64,000 bases of DNA from Nocardioides sp. URHA0020. GTDB lineage: Bacteria > Actinomycetota > Actinomycetes > Propionibacteriales > Nocardioidaceae. The stretch covers positions 285,895 to 349,894 of the forward strand of contig NZ_KK211169.1 in assembly GCF_000620705.1 (NCBI RefSeq), given 5' to 3'. Below are positions 28,291-35,678 of this stretch, piece after piece. Every line of letters starts with the position of its first letter. Within the stretch, counting starts at the first letter, position 1. A program made the position numbers and the translations under genes. The notes beneath the pieces were generated by a model. It was not told the DNA's origin. It did no database searches and saw only the letters and a list, made by a program, of their open reading frames with translations.

Positions 28291-29421
28291 ATGAGTCCGC
28301 TGCCGGTCGCCCGCGCCGAGATCGTCGTCGATCTCGCCGCGATCCGGCACAACGTCCGGCGCCTGCGCGAGCTGAGCGGCGTCCAGATGATGACGGTCGT
28401 CAAGGCGGACGGCTACGGCCACGGCATGTCCGAGGTCGCCCGCGCCGCCCGCGAGGCCGGGGCCGACTGGATCGGCGTCGCCACGATCGCGGAGGCGCTC
28501 GCCCTGCGCGCCGGGGGCGACACCGGCCGGGTGCTCTGCTGGCTGACCGTGCCCGGGGAGGACTGGGCGGCCGCCGTCTCCGCCGACGTCGACGTCACCG
28601 CCTACTCCGTGGCCGAGCTCGACGAGATCGAGGCCGCCGTCGCGACCTCGGGCCGCCCGGCCCGGGTGCAGCTGAAGATCGACACCGGGCTGTCCCGCGG
28701 CGGGGCCCCGGTGGACACCTGGCCCGACGTGGTCGCCGCGGCTCGCGCCGGTGAGCGGGCCGGCACCTGGCGGGTCACCGGCATCTGGTCCCACCTCGCC
28801 GCCAGCGACGAGCCGGAGCACCCCGCCAACGACGCCCAGGAGGCCGTCTTCCGGGACGCCCTGGCCGTGGCCGAGACGGCCGGGCTCCGGCCCGAGGTCC
28901 GTCACCTCGCCAACTCGGCCGCGGCGATCCTGCGGCCGTCGGCCAGGTTCGACCTGGTGCGCGTCGGGCTGGCGTCGTACGGTCTCGACCCCGCACCGGG
29001 GCACACCCCCGACCTCGGGCTGCGCCCCGCGATGACGGTCCGGGCGCTGCTCGCGCAGACCAAGCCCCTCGCCGCCGGCGCCTCGGTCTCCTACGGCCAC
29101 ACCTGGACCGCAGACACCGCGACCTCGGTGGGACTGGTCCCCGTGGGGTACGGCGACGGGGTGCCCCGCCACGCGAGCAACACCGCCCAGGTCCAGGTCG
29201 ACGGCAAGCGCCGTACGATCCGGGGCCGGGTGTGCATGGACCAGTTCGTCGTCGACCTCGACGGTGACCTGCCCGCCGCCGGTGAGGAGGTCGTGCTGTT
29301 CGGGCCCGGCCAGCACGGCGAGCCGACCGCCCAGGACTGGGCCGAGGCCAGCGGCACCATCTCCTACGAGATCGTCACCCGCGTCGGCGGGCGCCTGACG
29401 AGAAGGTACGTCGAGTCATGA
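28291..29421 (+). CDS. alr: Alanine racemase
   Basis: A 376-residue PLP enzyme making D-alanine for peptidoglycan. Lys38 in VVKADGYGHG should bind PLP; the second base is the Tyr of VSYGHTW. The N-terminal TIM barrel and C-terminal beta domain (RGRVCMDQFVVDL) are complete. GACAAT lies 7 bases before the ATG at 28291. The next gene overlaps by 4 bases. Confidence 0.96.
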   Translation: MSPLPVARAEIVVDLAAIRHNVRRLRELSGVQMMTVVKADGYGHGMSEVARAAREAGADWIGVATIAEALALRAGGDTGRVLCWLTVPGEDWAAAVSADVDVTAYSVAELDEIEAAVATSGRPARVQLKIDTGLSRGGAPVDTWPDVVAAARAGERAGTWRVTGIWSHLAASDEPEHPANDAQEAVFRDALAVAETAGLRPEVRHLANSAAAILRPSARFDLVRVGLASYGLDPAPGHTPDLGLRPAMTVRALLAQTKPLAAGASVSYGHTWTADTATSVGLVPVGYGDGVPRHASNTAQVQVDGKRRTIRGRVCMDQFVVDLDGDLPAAGEEVVLFGPGQHGEPTAQDWAEASGTISYEIVTRVGGRLTRRYVES

Positions 29422-30491
29422 GCATGCGTGGACGACTGATCGGCGCCATCACGGTCGGAGCCGTCGGGATCGCGGCCGCCGGCGCGGGCGTCGGGGTCAA
29501 CCGGCAGCGCCGGCGGATCGCTGGGCGAGCACCCGACGACGTCCCGGCCTTCGGCTCCCTGCACTCGGACCCGATCACCGTGGTCGCCGACGACGGCACC
29601 CCGCTGCACGTCGAGGTCGACGAGCCCGAGCGGCCGACCCGCGGGCGGCGCAAGCCGAAGCCGCCCCTCACCGTGATCTTCGCCCACGGCTACGCCCTGG
29701 AGCTGGACTGCTGGCACTTCCAGCGCGAGCACTACCGGGGCCGGGTCCGCACCGTCTTCTACGACCAGCGCTCGCACGGCAGCTCGGGCCGATCCCCGCG
29801 CGAGAACGCCACCATCGACCAGCTCGGCCGCGACCTGCTCAGCGTCATGGACGCCGTGGCGCCCGAGGGCCCGGTGGTGCTCGTCGGCCACTCGATGGGC
29901 GGCATGACCGTGGTCGCGCTCGCCGAGCAGCACCCCGAGCTCTTCGGCGACCGGGTGGTGGGCGCCGCGTTGATCTCGACCACCGCGGGTGGGCTCGAGC
30001 CCAGCCGCATCCTCTTCCCGATGGTGCCGGCGTGGGGGAGCGCGGGCCCCGTGGGTCGCACCATCTCGACCCTCGCCCGCACCCACCGGATCGTCGACGG
30101 CGTACGCCGCGTCGGCAAGGACGTCGCGCTCGTGGCGACCGCCCAGCTCGCGTTCGGCGACGACGTGCCCGGCAGCTACGTGGAGTTCGTGGACCGGATG
30201 CTGTCCTCGACGCCGTTCGAGGTGGTCGCGGAGTTCTTCCCCGGCTTCTCCTCCCTCGACAAGTTCGACTCGGTCGAGGTGCTGGCGAAGGTGCCGACCA
30301 CGGTCATCTGTGGCACCGACGACAAGCTGACCTCGGTCGGCCACAGCCGCAAGCTGCACGCGCGCATCGACGGGTCGACGCTGCTGGAGTGCCACGGAGC
30401 CGGCCACATGGTGCTCCTGGAGCGGCACTCCGAGGTCAACGGCGAGCTCGACCAACTGCTGGCCGCGACCGGAGCCGAGGACGCCCGATGA
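29418..30491 (+). CDS. Alpha/beta hydrolase with N-terminal membrane segment
   Basis: A 357-residue hydrolase. One hydrophobic helix at about 7-27 (GAITVGAVGIAAAGAGVGVN) precedes the hydrolase domain. Catalytic motifs are GHSMGG (nucleophile), CGTDDKLT (acid) and GAGHMVLLE (His). A homologue occupies the same place between alr and tsaE in many actinobacteria, which suggests a role linked to the envelope or to this operon. No substrate is known to me. It overlaps alr (ATGA) and the downstream gene (ATGA). Confidence 0.87.
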   Translation: MSMRGRLIGAITVGAVGIAAAGAGVGVNRQRRRIAGRAPDDVPAFGSLHSDPITVVADDGTPLHVEVDEPERPTRGRRKPKPPLTVIFAHGYALELDCWHFQREHYRGRVRTVFYDQRSHGSSGRSPRENATIDQLGRDLLSVMDAVAPEGPVVLVGHSMGGMTVVALAEQHPELFGDRVVGAALISTTAGGLEPSRILFPMVPAWGSAGPVGRTISTLARTHRIVDGVRRVGKDVALVATAQLAFGDDVPGSYVEFVDRMLSSTPFEVVAEFFPGFSSLDKFDSVEVLAKVPTTVICGTDDKLTSVGHSRKLHARIDGSTLLECHGAGHMVLLERHSEVNGELDQLLAATGAEDAR

Positions 30492-31402
30492 CGGTGGAGA
30501 TCACCCGCGTCGGCCCCGAGTCGGCCCCCGACGTCCTCACGGTCGTCCGCGCCGCCTTCGAGGCCCGGCCTCCGCTGGACCCGCCGGCCGCAGCGCTCGA
30601 CGAGACCGAGGAGTCGGTCGCGGCCAGGCTGGGCGCTCACGGTGGGCTGCTCGCCTGTCTCGACGGTCGCCCGGTGGGCGCCCTCGTGCTCGACCCGGTC
30701 GGCAGCACGACGTACCTCCGTCGCTTCGGGGTCGTCCCGGATGCGCAGGGTCACGGGGTCGCCGCCGCGCTGATCGACGCCGCCGTCGAGGCGGCCGCGG
30801 GCTCGGACGACCTCACCGTGGTGGCTCGCGAGGAGCTGCCGGAGACCGTGCGGTTCTGGGAGCGGCAGGGCTTCCGGGAGATCCGGCGGGACTCGCCGAA
30901 CGTCGAGCTGCGCCGTCCGCTGCGCACCCACGTCTTCCAGGCGCCGGACGCCGACGCGATGCGGGGGCTGGGCCGCTCGCTGGCCGGGCAGCTGACGCGG
31001 GGCGACCTGATCGTGCTGAGCGGCGAGCTGGGCGCCGGCAAGACCACCTTCACCCAGGGCCTCGGCTCGGGTCTGGGGGTGCGCGGCGACATCACCTCGC
31101 CGACCTTCGTGATCGCCCGGGTGCACCCCTCGCTGGTCGGCGGGCCGGAGCTGGTGCACGTCGATGCCTACCGCCTCGGTGGGCTCGAGGAGCTCGACGA
31201 CCTCGACCTCGACACGTCGCTGGACGACGCCGTCACCGTCGTCGAGTGGGGCGAGGGCCTGGCCGAGGGCCTCTCGGAGTCACGGCTGGAGGTCGCGATC
31301 GTCCGTGGCGACGAGGCGCACGACGGCCTGGACCCGCGCCGGGTCGAGCTCACCCCGGTCGGTCCGCGCTGGCACGCGCTGTCCTTCCGCGCCCTGGGCT
31401 GA
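30488..31402 (+). CDS. tsaE: GNAT acetyltransferase fused to TsaE (t6A tRNA-modification ATPase)
   Basis: A 304-residue two-domain protein. Residues about 1-140 form a GNAT domain with the acetyl-CoA loop VVPDAQGHGVAAALIDAA. Residues about 150-304 are TsaE, with Walker A GELGAGKTTFTQGLG, switch-like DITSPTFVIAR, and HVDAYRL and VVEWGEGLAE. TsaE is the ATPase that cycles the TsaB-TsaD complex making t6A37 in tRNAs. Usually tsaB, rimI and tsaD follow. Here the operon stops, and the GNAT domain is on TsaE instead. The GNAT substrate is unknown. Confidence 0.93.
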   Translation: MTVEITRVGPESAPDVLTVVRAAFEARPPLDPPAAALDETEESVAARLGAHGGLLACLDGRPVGALVLDPVGSTTYLRRFGVVPDAQGHGVAAALIDAAVEAAAGSDDLTVVAREELPETVRFWERQGFREIRRDSPNVELRRPLRTHVFQAPDADAMRGLGRSLAGQLTRGDLIVLSGELGAGKTTFTQGLGSGLGVRGDITSPTFVIARVHPSLVGGPELVHVDAYRLGGLEELDDLDLDTSLDDAVTVVEWGEGLAEGLSESRLEVAIVRGDEAHDGLDPRRVELTPVGPRWHALSFRALG

Positions 31403-31419
31403 CGGCACCCCGTCGCCTC

Positions 31420-31445
31420 GGCCGTGTCGCGACGCGGGCACGGCC
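31420..31445. terminator. Terminator hairpin between convergent genes
   Basis: GGCCGTG (31420-31426) and CACGGCC (31439-31445) pair around a 12-base loop, 17 bases after the tsaE stop and just before the end of the gene on the other strand. Confidence 0.55.
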
Positions 31446-31461
31446 CCGCGAACGCGTCCCG

Positions 31462-32019
31462 CTAGAGGCCGGTGATGCCCTCGTCGCCGTAGCCCTCGGC
31501 CTGCCCGTCGAAGGTCTCGTGCTCGAGCAGGTGCAGGATCGGCACGCCCAGCCGACGCCGGGCCTTGGAGGTCCAGTCGAGGTGGAAGAACTCGGCGACG
31601 ACGTGCGGGCGCGTCAGGATGATCGCCTCCCGGCCGTCGACCGCGGCCACCTTGGCCGCCAGGGCGTCGATCGGCGGGTCGGTGACGACCTCGCCGCGCG
31701 CGATCGCACCGCTCCTGGTCAGGGCGGAGAGCGTCTGCTCCAGCTCCGAGCCGGACCGCTCCGCGCAGTCCTTGCGGACGGCCTCGAGGTCGACCTCGCT
31801 CATCGGCATCGTCGGCGACGCGAGCATGTCGCCGGCGGTCAGCGAACCCATCGCGGACTCGATCCGCGCCGCGGCGTCCTCGAGCGGCAGCAGCACGTGG
31901 TAGGTCACCTGCTGGTCGAGACCCTCGTGGAGCGAGTGCACCTGCGCGGCGTCCTGCTCGCTGAGGGCCTGCTCGATGAGGAGTACGACGTCGTAGCCCT
32001 CGATTGCGTTCTCCGACAT
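31462..32019 (-). CDS. Hypothetical protein (185 aa)
   Basis: A 185-residue soluble protein with an alpha/beta look: hydrophobic strands YDVVLLI, TYHVLLPL, EAIILTRPH and VPILHLLEH alternate with helices. It resembles actinobacterial conserved proteins with a Rossmann-like or universal-stress-like fold, but I cannot name a family with confidence. It lies 11 bases downstream of the ligase gene and is probably co-transcribed with it. Confidence 0.75.
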   Translation of the reverse strand: MSENAIEGYDVVLLIEQALSEQDAAQVHSLHEGLDQQVTYHVLLPLEDAAARIESAMGSLTAGDMLASPTMPMSEVDLEAVRKDCAERSGSELEQTLSALTRSGAIARGEVVTDPPIDALAAKVAAVDGREAIILTRPHVVAEFFHLDWTSKARRRLGVPILHLLEHETFDGQAEGYGDEGITGL

Positions 32020-32030
32020 GTGTGCCTCTC

Positions 32031-33116
32031 TCAGTCGACGCTGAGGATCTTAGTCAGGTCGTAGCTCACCGGTTCATCGAGTTGCTCGTAGCCGCACGAC
32101 TCCGGGTCGCGGTCGGTGCGCCAGCGCCGGAACTGGGCGGTGTGCCGGAAGCGTCGCCCCTCCATGTGGTCGTAGGCGACCTCGAGCACCCGCTCGGGAC
32201 GCAGGGGGGTGAAGGACAGGTCCTTGCCGGCGCTCCAGCGGCTCTGCGTGCCGGGGACCCGGTCGGGATTGGCGACGGCCCACTCGGCCCACTCGCCCCA
32301 GGGATGCTCGCTGATGTCGCACACCAGCGGCTGGAGCTCCTCGATGAGCTCGGCCCGGCGGGCGGCGGTGAAGCTCGCGCTCACCCCGATGTGCTGCAGC
32401 GTGCCGTCGCTGTAGAGGCCGAGCAGGAGACTGCCCAGCAACGGCTTCTCGGGGGTGCTGGTCTTGTGCTCGCGGTAGCCGGCGACGACCACGTCGGCGG
32501 TGCGCTCGTGCTTGATCTTCAGCATGGTGCGGGCGTTCTGCTGGTACGGCGCGCTCAGCGGCTTGGCGACGACCCCGTCGAGCCCAGCACCCTCGAACTG
32601 GTGGAACCACTCCTCGGCCTCGGCCGGGTCCGTCGTCGTGCGGGTGAGGTAGCAGGGTCCCTCGAGCCCGGCCAGCGCCCCCTCGAGCGCCTCGCGACGC
32701 TCGGCGAGCGGCCGGTCGGCGTACGACGTGTCGCCCAGCGCCAGCAGGTCGAAGGCGACGTACGACGCGGGCGTCTTCTCGGCCAGCATCGCGACCCGCG
32801 ACGCGGCCGGGTGGATGCGCTCCTGGAGCACCTCGAACTCCAGCCGGTCGCCGACAGCGACGAAGATCTCGCCGTCGAGCACGCAGCGCTCCGGCAGCTG
32901 CTCGCGCATCGCGGCGACGACCTCGGGGAAGTAGCGGGTCAGCGACTTGGTGTTGCGGCTGGCCAGCTCGACCTCGTCGCCGTCCTTGAAGACGATGCAC
33001 CGGAAGCCGTCCCACTTCGGCTCGAAGCTCAGTCCACCGTGCTTCGCCGGGTCGGGGATGCCGGTGACGGACTTGGCGAGCATCGGCTGGACGGGGGGCA
33101 GCACGGGCAGGTCCAC
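32031..33116 (-). CDS. ligC: ATP-dependent DNA ligase, LigC type
   Basis: A 361-residue ligase with the nucleotidyltransferase motif I EPKWDGFR (Lys34 takes AMP), motif III-like YVAFDLLALG, motif IV GLDGVVAK and motif V MLKIKHERTADVVV. A C-terminal OB domain ends in the usual RFRHTAQFRRWR region. LigC proteins take part in nonhomologous or base-excision repair in actinobacteria, often with a Prim-Pol enzyme, which is not nearby here. It is divergent from the cytidylyltransferase gene. Confidence 0.92.
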   Translation of the reverse strand: MDLPVLPPVQPMLAKSVTGIPDPAKHGGLSFEPKWDGFRCIVFKDGDEVELASRNTKSLTRYFPEVVAAMREQLPERCVLDGEIFVAVGDRLEFEVLQERIHPAASRVAMLAEKTPASYVAFDLLALGDTSYADRPLAERREALEGALAGLEGPCYLTRTTTDPAEAEEWFHQFEGAGLDGVVAKPLSAPYQQNARTMLKIKHERTADVVVAGYREHKTSTPEKPLLGSLLLGLYSDGTLQHIGVSASFTAARRAELIEELQPLVCDISEHPWGEWAEWAVANPDRVPGTQSRWSAGKDLSFTPLRPERVLEVAYDHMEGRRFRHTAQFRRWRTDRDPESCGYEQLDEPVSYDLTKILSVD

Positions 33117-33184
33117 GTCGCGAGAGTAGCCCGGCGCGCCCCCGGGGGGACGTCGTCGGATGCGGTCGCCGACCCCCGATGCGC

Positions 33185-33190
33185 TAATCT
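33185..33190 (+). promoter_or_regulatory. Candidate -10 element for the cytidylyltransferase-LicD unit
   Basis: TAATCT stands out in GC-rich DNA 37 bases before the ATG at 33227. No convincing -35 hexamer is visible. Confidence 0.35.
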
Positions 33191-33226
33191 GAGCGGGTCC
33201 TCCGTGCCCTAAGAGATGAGCAATGC

Positions 33227-33643
33227 ATGAGTCAGGTGATCGGTTATGTGCCGGGGGTCTACGACCTTTTCCACATCGGCCACCTCAACATGCTGCGTCA
33301 GGCCCGTGAGGGCTGCGACGTCCTCGTCGCCGGCGTCGTCTCCGACGAGATGTGCATCCTCGCCAAGGGCGTGAAGCCGTTCGTGCCGCTCGAGGAGCGG
33401 CTTGCGATCGTCGACGCCATCGGCATCGTCGACGCGACGTACGCCGAGGTGACGCCCGACAAGCTCGACTCCTGGCGTGACATCGGCTTCCACAAGGTCT
33501 TCAAGGGCGACGATTGGCGCGACACCCAGCGTGGCCGCGACCTCGAGGCCAAGGTCGGTTCCGTGGGGGTCGAGGTCGTCTACTTCCCGTACACCGCGCA
33601 CACCTCGAGCACCGAGCTGCGGCGCGTGATCGCCGCCTCGTGA
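33227..33643 (+). CDS. Glycerol-3-phosphate cytidylyltransferase-like protein (TagD family)
   Basis: A 138-residue cytidylyltransferase of TagD length. The nucleotide-binding motif GVYDLFHIGHLNML contains the HxGH signature, and the C-terminus has YFPYTAHTSSTELRR, with the usual STT-type motif as SST. Such enzymes activate glycerol-3-phosphate, or another small phosphate, with CTP. The product could feed the LicD-type transferase encoded next, whose GTG start overlaps this stop codon by 4 bases. Confidence 0.9.
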   Translation: MSQVIGYVPGVYDLFHIGHLNMLRQAREGCDVLVAGVVSDEMCILAKGVKPFVPLEERLAIVDAIGIVDATYAEVTPDKLDSWRDIGFHKVFKGDDWRDTQRGRDLEAKVGSVGVEVVYFPYTAHTSSTELRRVIAAS

Positions 33644-35238
33644 GCGAACCGGTCACTGCGAGCCGCAGCACCGCGGTCTCCGACGCCGGCCTGGTGCTGC
33701 GCGAGACGCCGCCCGGGGCGCAGGTCGTCAGCTTCGACGGCCGCTACATCTGGGCCTTCACCGCTGTCCGCGACGGTCGGGCCGCGCCCGGCGGGCTCCT
33801 CGTCGAATGGCCCCCGGTGCTCAAGCGCTTCCTCAACGGCACCGTCCGGGTCGAGGTCTCCGACGTCGCCGGCGGGCGGGTGCTCATCGACGAGGAGGTC
33901 GTGCTCGGTGACGGCGCCGACGGGGCACGGGTGGAGGTCGTCGACGGCAGCGGCCTGCCGCTCGCCATCGACAAGGTGGGCCACCTGTGCCGCGCGTTCG
34001 AGGACACCGACGAGGGCATCCGCGACGAGATCCTGCTCGGGACCCGGCGGGCGCTCGACGACCTGCGTGACGTGTGCCACGTCGAGGCCTACCTCAACTA
34101 CGGCGCCCTGCTCGGCGCCATCCGCGACGGCGCGATGATCGCGCACGACTCCGACACCGACGTCTGCTACCTCAGCCGCCATCGCCAGCCCGCCGACATC
34201 ATCGCGGAGTCCTACCGCATCGAGCGCGTGATGCAGGAGCGCGGCTGGCGGCTGCTGCGGATGTCCGGGGGCGACATCAAGCTGCTGCTGCCGCTCAGCG
34301 ACGGCCGCCAGTGCCACATCGACATCTTCGTCGCCTTCCGGGTGGGGGAGACCTTCTACCAGCTCGGCAACCGCAGCGGCCACCTCCCCGAGTCCGCGAT
34401 CCTGCCGGTCTCCACGATCACGCTGCACGGTGTCGACTTCCCGGCGCCCGCGGACCCCGAGGCGATGCTGGCCTTCATCTACGGCCCGGGCTGGCGGGTC
34501 CCGGACCCGTCCTTCAAGTACGCCGACCCGGCGGCCGGCGTACGACGCCTCGACGGGTGGCTGCGCGGCTTCCGCACGACCATGGCGCCGTGGGCCGACT
34601 TCCACAACGGGCCCGGCAACGAGCTCCGCGGCCGCCGCTCGATGTTCGCGAAGTGGGTCGACGGTCAGCTGCCCCGCGGCGCGGCCATCGCCGAGATCGG
34701 CTCCGGCACCGGCCGCGACGCCATCTGGTTCGCCAAGCGCGGCCGCCCGGTGATCGCCTTTGACTTCTCCCGCGCCGCGCGCGCCGTGGTGTCCCGCCGC
34801 GCCGAGAGCCGCGACCTCCCGGTCGAGGTGCGTCCGCTGATCCTCAACGAGCTGCGGACCGTGCTCGTGACCGGCGCCGAGCTGGCGCGGGACCCGCACC
34901 ACCTCTACGCCCGACACGTCATCGGTGCCCTCGACGACCAGGCCCGGGCCCAGCTCTGGGTGCTGTGCCGGATGGCGCTGCGCTCGGGCGGGTTCCTCTT
35001 CCTCGAGTTCAGCGCCGACGAGGGGACCGACGACCCGGACCCCCAGCCCGAGGGGCTGGTCCGTCGGCTCGACCCGGCGCTGGTGCGCCGCGAGATCGAG
35101 GCGGCCGGTGGTGTCGTCGAGCGCGAGCGGCACCGCAGTGGCCAGGACGTGCTCGGCAACGACGATCCCAGCGTCTGCCGGATGCGGGTCCGCTGGCCGC
35201 GCCCCAGACCACCCCAACCACGGAGGACAGAGCCATGA
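33640..35238 (+). CDS. LicD-family transferase fused to a class I SAM methyltransferase
   Basis: A 532-residue fusion. After an N-terminal beta-rich part of about 120 residues, a LicD domain (about 130-270) carries LNYGALLGAIRDG and the acidic HDSDTDVCY motif. A Rossmann methyltransferase (about 330-500) follows, with AEIGSGTGRD as the SAM-binding motif I. LicD proteins attach phosphocholine or other NDP-linked phosphopolyols to glycans. The methyltransferase may modify the same substituent. With the cytidylyltransferase it forms a glycan-decoration module. Confidence 0.88.
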   Translation: MSEPVTASRSTAVSDAGLVLRETPPGAQVVSFDGRYIWAFTAVRDGRAAPGGLLVEWPPVLKRFLNGTVRVEVSDVAGGRVLIDEEVVLGDGADGARVEVVDGSGLPLAIDKVGHLCRAFEDTDEGIRDEILLGTRRALDDLRDVCHVEAYLNYGALLGAIRDGAMIAHDSDTDVCYLSRHRQPADIIAESYRIERVMQERGWRLLRMSGGDIKLLLPLSDGRQCHIDIFVAFRVGETFYQLGNRSGHLPESAILPVSTITLHGVDFPAPADPEAMLAFIYGPGWRVPDPSFKYADPAAGVRRLDGWLRGFRTTMAPWADFHNGPGNELRGRRSMFAKWVDGQLPRGAAIAEIGSGTGRDAIWFAKRGRPVIAFDFSRAARAVVSRRAESRDLPVEVRPLILNELRTVLVTGAELARDPHHLYARHVIGALDDQARAQLWVLCRMALRSGGFLFLEFSADEGTDDPDPQPEGLVRRLDPALVRREIEAAGGVVERERHRSGQDVLGNDDPSVCRMRVRWPRPRPPQPRRTEP

Positions 35239-35489
35239 CCGCTCCGCTGCTCACGCGAGCACAGGCCCGCACGCGGGCCGCCCAGGCGCGCTTCCAGTCG
35301 ATGCGACGCCGCCAGAGCGTCCACGCCCGGCTGGCCGCGCTGGAGGAGGAGCTGCAGGAGTCGCGCCAGCTCAACCGGCGCATCACCGAGCTCATCGACG
35401 TGGTCGCCGAGCTCCTGGTCCCGATCGTGGACCGGGACGAGGAGCGCGTCAACGAGGTGCTCGAGCAGTACCGCAAGAGCATCGTCTGA
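35235..35489 (+). CDS. Small coiled-coil protein (84 aa)
   Basis: An 84-residue, highly charged protein whose centre (LAALEEELQESRQLNRRITELI) has heptad spacing typical of a coiled coil. A strong site, GGAGG, lies 9 bases before the ATG, and the start overlaps the LicD-fusion stop (ATGA), so it is a real, coupled gene. Similar small proteins occur beside glycan-modifying genes in Nocardioides, from memory the DUF6752 group. Function unknown. Confidence 0.78.
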   Translation: MTAPLLTRAQARTRAAQARFQSMRRRQSVHARLAALEEELQESRQLNRRITELIDVVAELLVPIVDRDEERVNEVLEQYRKSIV

Positions 35490-35536
35490 GACCGTGCCGA
35501 CCGCTGGCCCTAGGCTGGCGGGGTTCGTTGAACACC

Positions 35537-35556
35537 ATCCCCGGTTGGTCTGCCGG
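35537..35556 (+). repeat. Upstream copy of the tRNA 5' end
   Basis: ATCCCCGGTTGGTCTGCCGG here is identical to 35598-35617, the first part of the tRNA gene, 61 bases downstream. The match is exactly 20 bases and stops at both ends. Confidence 0.8.
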
Positions 35557-35598
35557 GCGGAGCTGCCAGCCCCGCCAGGCGGGCCTCTGAGGATGCAA

Positions 35599-35677
35599 TC
35601 CCCGGTTGGTCTGCCGGCAGGGCCCGCCTGACTTTGAATCAGGACTAGCGACGTAGGTTCGACTCCTACCCGGGGAG
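35599..35677 (+). tRNA. tRNA-Gln (anticodon TTG), unusual form
   Basis: A cloverleaf can be drawn: acceptor TCCCCGG with CCGGGGA, D-stem GGTC/GGCC, anticodon stem CCTGA/TCAGG around CTTTGAA (anticodon TTG), and T-arm GTAGG-TTCGACT-CCTAC. Oddities are a two-base joint before the anticodon stem, no obvious A14 and a 9-base variable region, making 79 bases before CCA. CCA is not encoded. From memory, a tRNA-Gln gene lies before glmU in other actinobacteria, which supports the call. It may be a functional odd tRNA or a decaying copy. Confidence 0.62.
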
Positions 35678-35678
35678 C

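Noticed and set aside
35537..35617. Duplicated tRNA segment as attachment sites of an integrated element
   Set aside because: Phage-type attachment repeats usually copy the tRNA 3' end and flank an integrase-bearing element. Here the 5' end is copied and only 41 bases lie between the copies.
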